From: Patescibacteria group bacterium
Lineage (GTDB): Bacteria; Patescibacteriota; Saccharimonadia; CAILAD01; BJGX01
NCBI GenBank assembly: GCA_009691555.1
Contig: SICB01000023.1
Location: 1 to 7,683 of the forward strand
Reading direction: 5' to 3'
Length of the DNA stretch: 7,683 nucleotides
Part shown: positions 5,250-7,683 of the stretch, one piece after another
How positions within the stretch are numbered: position 1 is the first letter of the stretch
Layout: the number at the start of each line of letters is the position of its first letter
Program-made: the position numbers and the translations under genes
The notes under the pieces: model-generated
Seen by the model: only the letters and a program-made list of their open reading frames with translations
Told to the model about the DNA's origin: nothing
The model's database searches: none

Positions 5250-6902
5250 ATTATCATCAAACCAAAACCAAAAACAAAGTACATTTTTGTAACCGGCGGT
5301 GTGATTTCTGGTATCGGCAAAGGCATCACGGCGGCTTCAATCGGTAAGCTCATCTCAGCAAGGGGCCTAAAGGTCACAATGCAAAAATGTGATCCTTATT
5401 TGAATATGGACGCCGGCACCTTAAACCCATCTGAGCACGGCGAGGTTTTTGTAACTAAAGATGGTGGCGAAACCGACCTCGACCTCGGCCACTACGAGAG
5501 ATTTATCGACACCGAGCTAACCCGCAAATCCTCTACCATGAGCGGCAAGATATATTCTAAAGTTTTATCTGATGAACGCAAAGGCATGTACCTCGGTAAA
5601 ACGATTCAGATTATACCTCATATCACCAACGAAATTATGAACCAAATCATTGCATCTGGCGAGGGTAGTGATGTGCATATTGCCGAAGTCGGTGGTACGG
5701 TTGGCGATTACGAGGCGATGGCCTGGATTGAGGCAATCCGGCAAATGAAGCGAAGAGTTGGGGAAGACAACATCCTCTATGCTCATGTGGTATATGTGCC
5801 GTACCTGGCTGTCAGTAAGGAGTTTAAGACCAAGCCAGCCCAAAACAGTGTCAGAGATTTGCGCGAGGCCGGAATACAGCCCGACATACTCTGTGTTCGT
5901 TCGGATGAGCCGATTAACGCCGAAGCATTCGAAAAAATGAGCCTGTATTGTGATGTCGATAAGGATGCAATCGTAGCTCTACCCAATTCTAAAAGTGTCT
6001 ATGAAGTCCCTTTAAGAATGGAAGAAGCCGGCCTGGGCAATTACATCTGCAAGTTTATTGGTCTCAACTGCAAGAAGCCGGACTTAAAAGATTGGAAATT
6101 ATTGGTAGATCGAATAAAGCAGCCAAAGTCATCGGTATCGGTCGGCGTGGTAGCAAAATATATGAGTAACGAAGATACCTACTTGAGTGTTTTTGAAGCC
6201 TTACGCTCGGCCGGCTGGCACCACAGCCTCGATATCAACATCGTCTGGATTGACTCCGAAAAACTAATTGGTGACGAGTTCGAATTTGCTGGCCTTGATG
6301 GTATCTTGGTGCCTGGCGGTTTTGGAAGTCGTGGGCTAGAGGGTAAAATTTGGGCTGCTCGTTATGCGCGCCAGAACAAAGTACCGTATTTGGGCTTGTG
6401 TCTCGGAATGCAAGTGGCGGTGATTGAATTTGCTCGCGAGGTACTAAATGATCCGTCGGCCAACAGTAGCGAGATAGACCCTGATACCAAAAACCCAGTG
6501 ATACACATTATGCCAGACCAAATCGGCGTTGATTTGGGTGGCAGCATGAGGCTCGGCAACTACAAGGCTAAACTCAATAAAAAATCTCGATCCTTCTTGG
6601 CTTATGGCAAGGGTAGTATTATCGAGCGTCATCGCCACCGCTACGAATTTAATAACGATTATCTGGTTCAGCTCGAGGCAGCTGGGCTAGTCATAGCCGC
6701 CACTTCACCAGACGGAAAGCTAGTTGAGATAGTCGAGCACAGCAACCACCCGTTTTTTGTGGCTTCGCAGTTTCACCCCGAGTTTAAGTCCAGACCCAAT
6801 AAGCCGCACCCTCTCTTTAGAGACTTCGTCGGTGCGATTAAGTTTGCTCAAGGCAGCCAAATAAAACATGAACAAAAGAAAACAGTCAGTCGCGATAATT
6901 GA
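5250..6902 (+). CDS. pyrG: CTP synthase (glutamine-hydrolysing)
   Basis: PyrG converts UTP to CTP using ATP and ammonia from glutamine. From ATT at 5250 the product is 550 residues, the usual family length. The N-terminal synthase domain opens with the family hallmark KYIFVTGG and the nucleotide loop SGIGKG (20-25), then DPYLNMDAGTLNP, HGEVFVT and VGGTVGDYEAMAW. The C-terminal glutamine amidotransferase domain has the oxyanion segment PGGFGSRGLEGKI, nucleophile Cys384 in GLCLGMQ, GGSMRLG, and the His509/Glu511 pair in FHPEF. A start at the GTG 5301 would delete KYIFVTGG and part of the nucleotide loop, so a non-canonical start (ATT 5250, or ATC 5253 or 5256) is much more likely. It has its own promoter. 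The TGA stop lies 35 bases inside the following gene. Function is certain; the exact initiation codon is inferred. Confidence 0.96.
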   Translation: MIIKPKPKTKYIFVTGGVISGIGKGITAASIGKLISARGLKVTMQKCDPYLNMDAGTLNPSEHGEVFVTKDGGETDLDLGHYERFIDTELTRKSSTMSGKIYSKVLSDERKGMYLGKTIQIIPHITNEIMNQIIASGEGSDVHIAEVGGTVGDYEAMAWIEAIRQMKRRVGEDNILYAHVVYVPYLAVSKEFKTKPAQNSVRDLREAGIQPDILCVRSDEPINAEAFEKMSLYCDVDKDAIVALPNSKSVYEVPLRMEEAGLGNYICKFIGLNCKKPDLKDWKLLVDRIKQPKSSVSVGVVAKYMSNEDTYLSVFEALRSAGWHHSLDINIVWIDSEKLIGDEFEFAGLDGILVPGGFGSRGLEGKIWAARYARQNKVPYLGLCLGMQVAVIEFAREVLNDPSANSSEIDPDTKNPVIHIMPDQIGVDLGGSMRLGNYKAKLNKKSRSFLAYGKGSIIERHRHRYEFNNDYLVQLEAAGLVIAATSPDGKLVEIVEHSNHPFFVASQFHPEFKSRPNKPHPLFRDFVGAIKFAQGSQIKHEQKKTVSRDN

Positions 6903-7248
6903 CCCACATAGCGAGATTGCCAGGGCCTATCAGCAACGCCTGGCAATAGAGGGCTACGAGGCAATTGTATTTGCCGATGGCACCTCAAGCTTGGGCTATC
7001 TTATCGATGTCGGCGTCGATGCCCTAATTATGGAGCTCAATTTGATCGACATAGCCGCCCTAGAGCTAATCGAGATACTAAAAACTAATCCTAATTGTAG
7101 CCACATTCCAATTATTGTACTAGCCAGCTCGGCTAATTTTGATTTTAGCCAAAAAGCCAGGGAGCTGGGGGTTAGTGACTACCTAATAAAATCAACCACA
7201 TCGGGTAGTGATGTGGTTGATAGGCTTCGGCAGCTACTGAAATATTAG
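6868..7248 (+). CDS. Stand-alone response-regulator receiver domain, degenerate phospho-acceptor
   Basis: This 126-residue protein is a single CheY-like receiver domain with no output domain. It follows the receiver pattern: beta-1 SVAIIDP (7-13), a helix, beta-3 VDALIMEL (50-57), beta-4 IPIIVLASS (80-88) and beta-5 YLIK (105-108) with the conserved Lys108. Key positions deviate. The acidic pair is D12-P13 instead of two acids, the phospho-acceptor Asp is replaced by Glu56, and the beta-4 Thr/Ser position is Ala86 followed by Ser87-Ser88. Such a domain may be locked in an activated-like state or act only as a protein-interaction module. It overlaps the end of pyrG by 35 bases in another frame, and no other start would keep beta-1, so co-expression with pyrG is likely. 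No histidine kinase is in the window. A perfect inverted repeat lies in its 3' end. The stop is TAG. Confidence 0.85.
   Translation: MNKRKQSVAIIDPHSEIARAYQQRLAIEGYEAIVFADGTSSLGYLIDVGVDALIMELNLIDIAALELIEILKTNPNCSHIPIIVLASSANFDFSQKARELGVSDYLIKSTTSGSDVVDRLRQLLKY
7191..7221. repeat. Perfect 12-base inverted repeat inside the receiver gene
   Basis: ATCAACCACATC (7191-7202) and GATGTGGTTGAT (7210-7221) are exact reverse complements around the 7-base loop GGGTAGT. The hairpin lies in the last 60 bases of the gene and encodes part of STTSGSDVVD, after the conserved Lys108. A T-run (7249-7254) begins 27 bases after the stem, too far for a textbook intrinsic terminator. It could stabilise or terminate the pyrG-receiver mRNA. 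Confidence 0.75.
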
Positions 7249-7268
7249 TTTTTTATTAGGCTTTTTAT

Positions 7269-7550
7269 TTAAGCGCTAGCTACGACGCTAACCAAAGATT
7301 TGCGTTGCTTGGTACCCGTAAAGGCCTGCTTTTGAATGGTTTTGAATTCTACAAGCCCAGGTTGCAAGGCAAATAGAGTGTGGTCTTTGCCGATTCCAAC
7401 ATGTGAGCCAGCAATAAACTTGCTGCCGCGTTGGCGGATTATAATATCTCCAACTTGAACAGCCTGACCGCCCGAGCGTTTTACGCCCAGTCTTTTAGAC
7501 TGTGAATCTCTGCCGTTTCTTGATGAACCGCCGGCTTTTGTATGTGACAT
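7269..7550 (-). CDS. rpmA: 50S ribosomal protein L27
   Basis: L27 is a small large-subunit protein whose N-terminus reaches toward the peptidyl transferase centre. The 93-residue product matches the family throughout: AGGSSRNGRDSQSKRLGVK (6-24), the IIIRQRGSKFIAG strand region (36-48), and the diagnostic HVGIGKDHTLFA (50-61). The C-terminal tail is slightly longer than in E. coli. No Gram-positive-type N-terminal prosequence is present. The ATG (7548-7550) is preceded at normal spacing by AGGAG (complement of 7557-7561), which overlaps the stop of the upstream gene, so translation is probably coupled. The gene converges on the receiver gene with a 20-base gap and no clear terminator. rplU, its frequent partner, is not the gene immediately upstream. 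Confidence 0.97.
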   Translation of the reverse strand: MSHTKAGGSSRNGRDSQSKRLGVKRSGGQAVQVGDIIIRQRGSKFIAGSHVGIGKDHTLFALQPGLVEFKTIQKQAFTGTKQRKSLVSVVASA

Positions 7551-7556
7551 TTGTTG

Positions 7557-7561
7557 CTCCT
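7557..7561 (-). promoter_or_regulatory. rpmA ribosome binding site overlapping the upstream stop codon
   Basis: On the minus strand AGGAG lies 6 bases before the rpmA ATG. It shares bases with the TAG stop (7560-7562) of the preceding gene, an arrangement typical of coupled translation. Confidence 0.75.
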
Positions 7562-7683
7562 ATTTAGTTTCAAAAATAATAATCTGACGACCCGTGAATT
7601 GTCCTTCTCTATGATAGCTCAGATTGCTTTGTCGTACAGATGTAAACTCGGACTTAGTATAACCCAAATTACATATCTCGTCA
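7560..7683 (-). CDS. C-terminal end of an unrecognised protein (partial)
   Basis: An open frame enters from the right edge of the window and ends with TAG at 7560-7562, giving 40 residues. It begins DEICNLGYTKSEF and ends GRQIIIFETK. The hydrophobic run QIIIFETK looks like a final beta strand. It is not ribosomal protein L21, the usual neighbour of L27: the basic C-terminal pattern of L21 is missing. Its stop overlaps the rpmA Shine-Dalgarno and the coding sense is the same, so it is probably the preceding gene of the same operon. The family cannot be named from this fragment. That it is coding is inferred from the open frame and the close junction, which is modest evidence. Confidence 0.55.
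   Translation of the reverse strand, partial: DEICNLGYTKSEFTSVRQSNLSYHREGQFTGRQIIIFETK

Larger units (their letters stand above)
5169..5267. repeat. 12-base inverted repeat flanking the pyrG promoter and start
   Basis: TTTTGGTTTGAT (5169-5180) is a perfect reverse complement of ATCAAACCAAAA (5256-5267). The arms are 75 bases apart. They enclose the pyrG promoter, the Shine-Dalgarno and the start codon, and the right arm is in the first pyrG codons. A transcript initiated at the pyrG promoter lacks the left arm; only read-through RNA from the protease gene could pair. The repeat is real; a function is speculative. Confidence 0.5.

Noticed and set aside
5301..5303. GTG as start of pyrG
   Set aside because: It would delete the invariant KYIFVTGG strand and the beginning of the nucleotide loop, and no ribosome binding site precedes it.
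7221..7260. Intrinsic terminator formed by TAGGCT/AGCTA and the T-runs after the receiver gene
   Set aside because: The stem is 5 bp with a bulge and is 12 bases away from the T-run; too weak to call.
1..7683. CRISPR arrays, tRNA/rRNA genes, insertion sequences or phage genes
   Set aside because: No repeated spacer pattern, cloverleaf, transposase or integrase was seen; the window is ordinary housekeeping DNA.

Overview
The window is a compact, mostly co-oriented bacterial chromosome segment of moderate GC content. It carries six complete or near-complete genes on the + strand (RF2, FtsE, FtsX, a secreted CHAP-domain hydrolase, an S41 protease, CTP synthase), then a small receiver-domain protein. 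It ends with a convergent minus-strand pair: ribosomal protein L27 and the tail of an unrecognised gene. Tight packing, the Gram-positive-style FtsEX/PcsB-like set, and the look of the RF2 and CTP synthase proteins suggest a Candidate Phyla Radiation (Patescibacteria) bacterium, most likely Saccharibacteria. That placement is an inference from gene content, not from a database search. TGA is used as a true stop (ftsE, pyrG) and the TGA-reading factor RF2 is present. This argues against the CPR lineages that recode TGA as glycine.

Layout: prfB (1-1002) is followed after 38 bases by ftsE, which overlaps ftsX by the tetranucleotide ATGA (1718-1721). A hairpin sits on the ftsX stop codon. A strong extended -10 promoter then begins a new unit: the CHAP hydrolase (2734-3891) and, 18 bases on, a membrane-anchored C-terminal processing protease (3910-5148). 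A second promoter precedes pyrG (5250-6902), whose end overlaps a stand-alone receiver domain (6868-7248). The opposing rpmA unit ends 20 bases further on.

How they may work together: FtsE (ATPase) and FtsX (permease-like partner) form the divisome complex that in Gram-positives mechanically activates a coiled-coil peptidoglycan hydrolase such as PcsB or CwlO. Such a hydrolase lies directly downstream here, with a signal peptide, a long coiled coil and a CHAP domain. The adjacent extracytoplasmic protease may process cell-wall proteins. The other genes serve translation termination, CTP supply and the ribosome.

The most striking observation is that two genes, the CHAP hydrolase and pyrG, appear to have no ATG, GTG or TTG start able to give a complete protein. 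Each has an ATT codon at the right distance from a strong Shine-Dalgarno sequence. Other notable points are a receiver domain with Glu at the phospho-acceptor Asp position, a perfect 12-base inverted repeat inside that gene, a lone cysteine pair in the S41 protease, and a His/Asp-rich loop in RF2.
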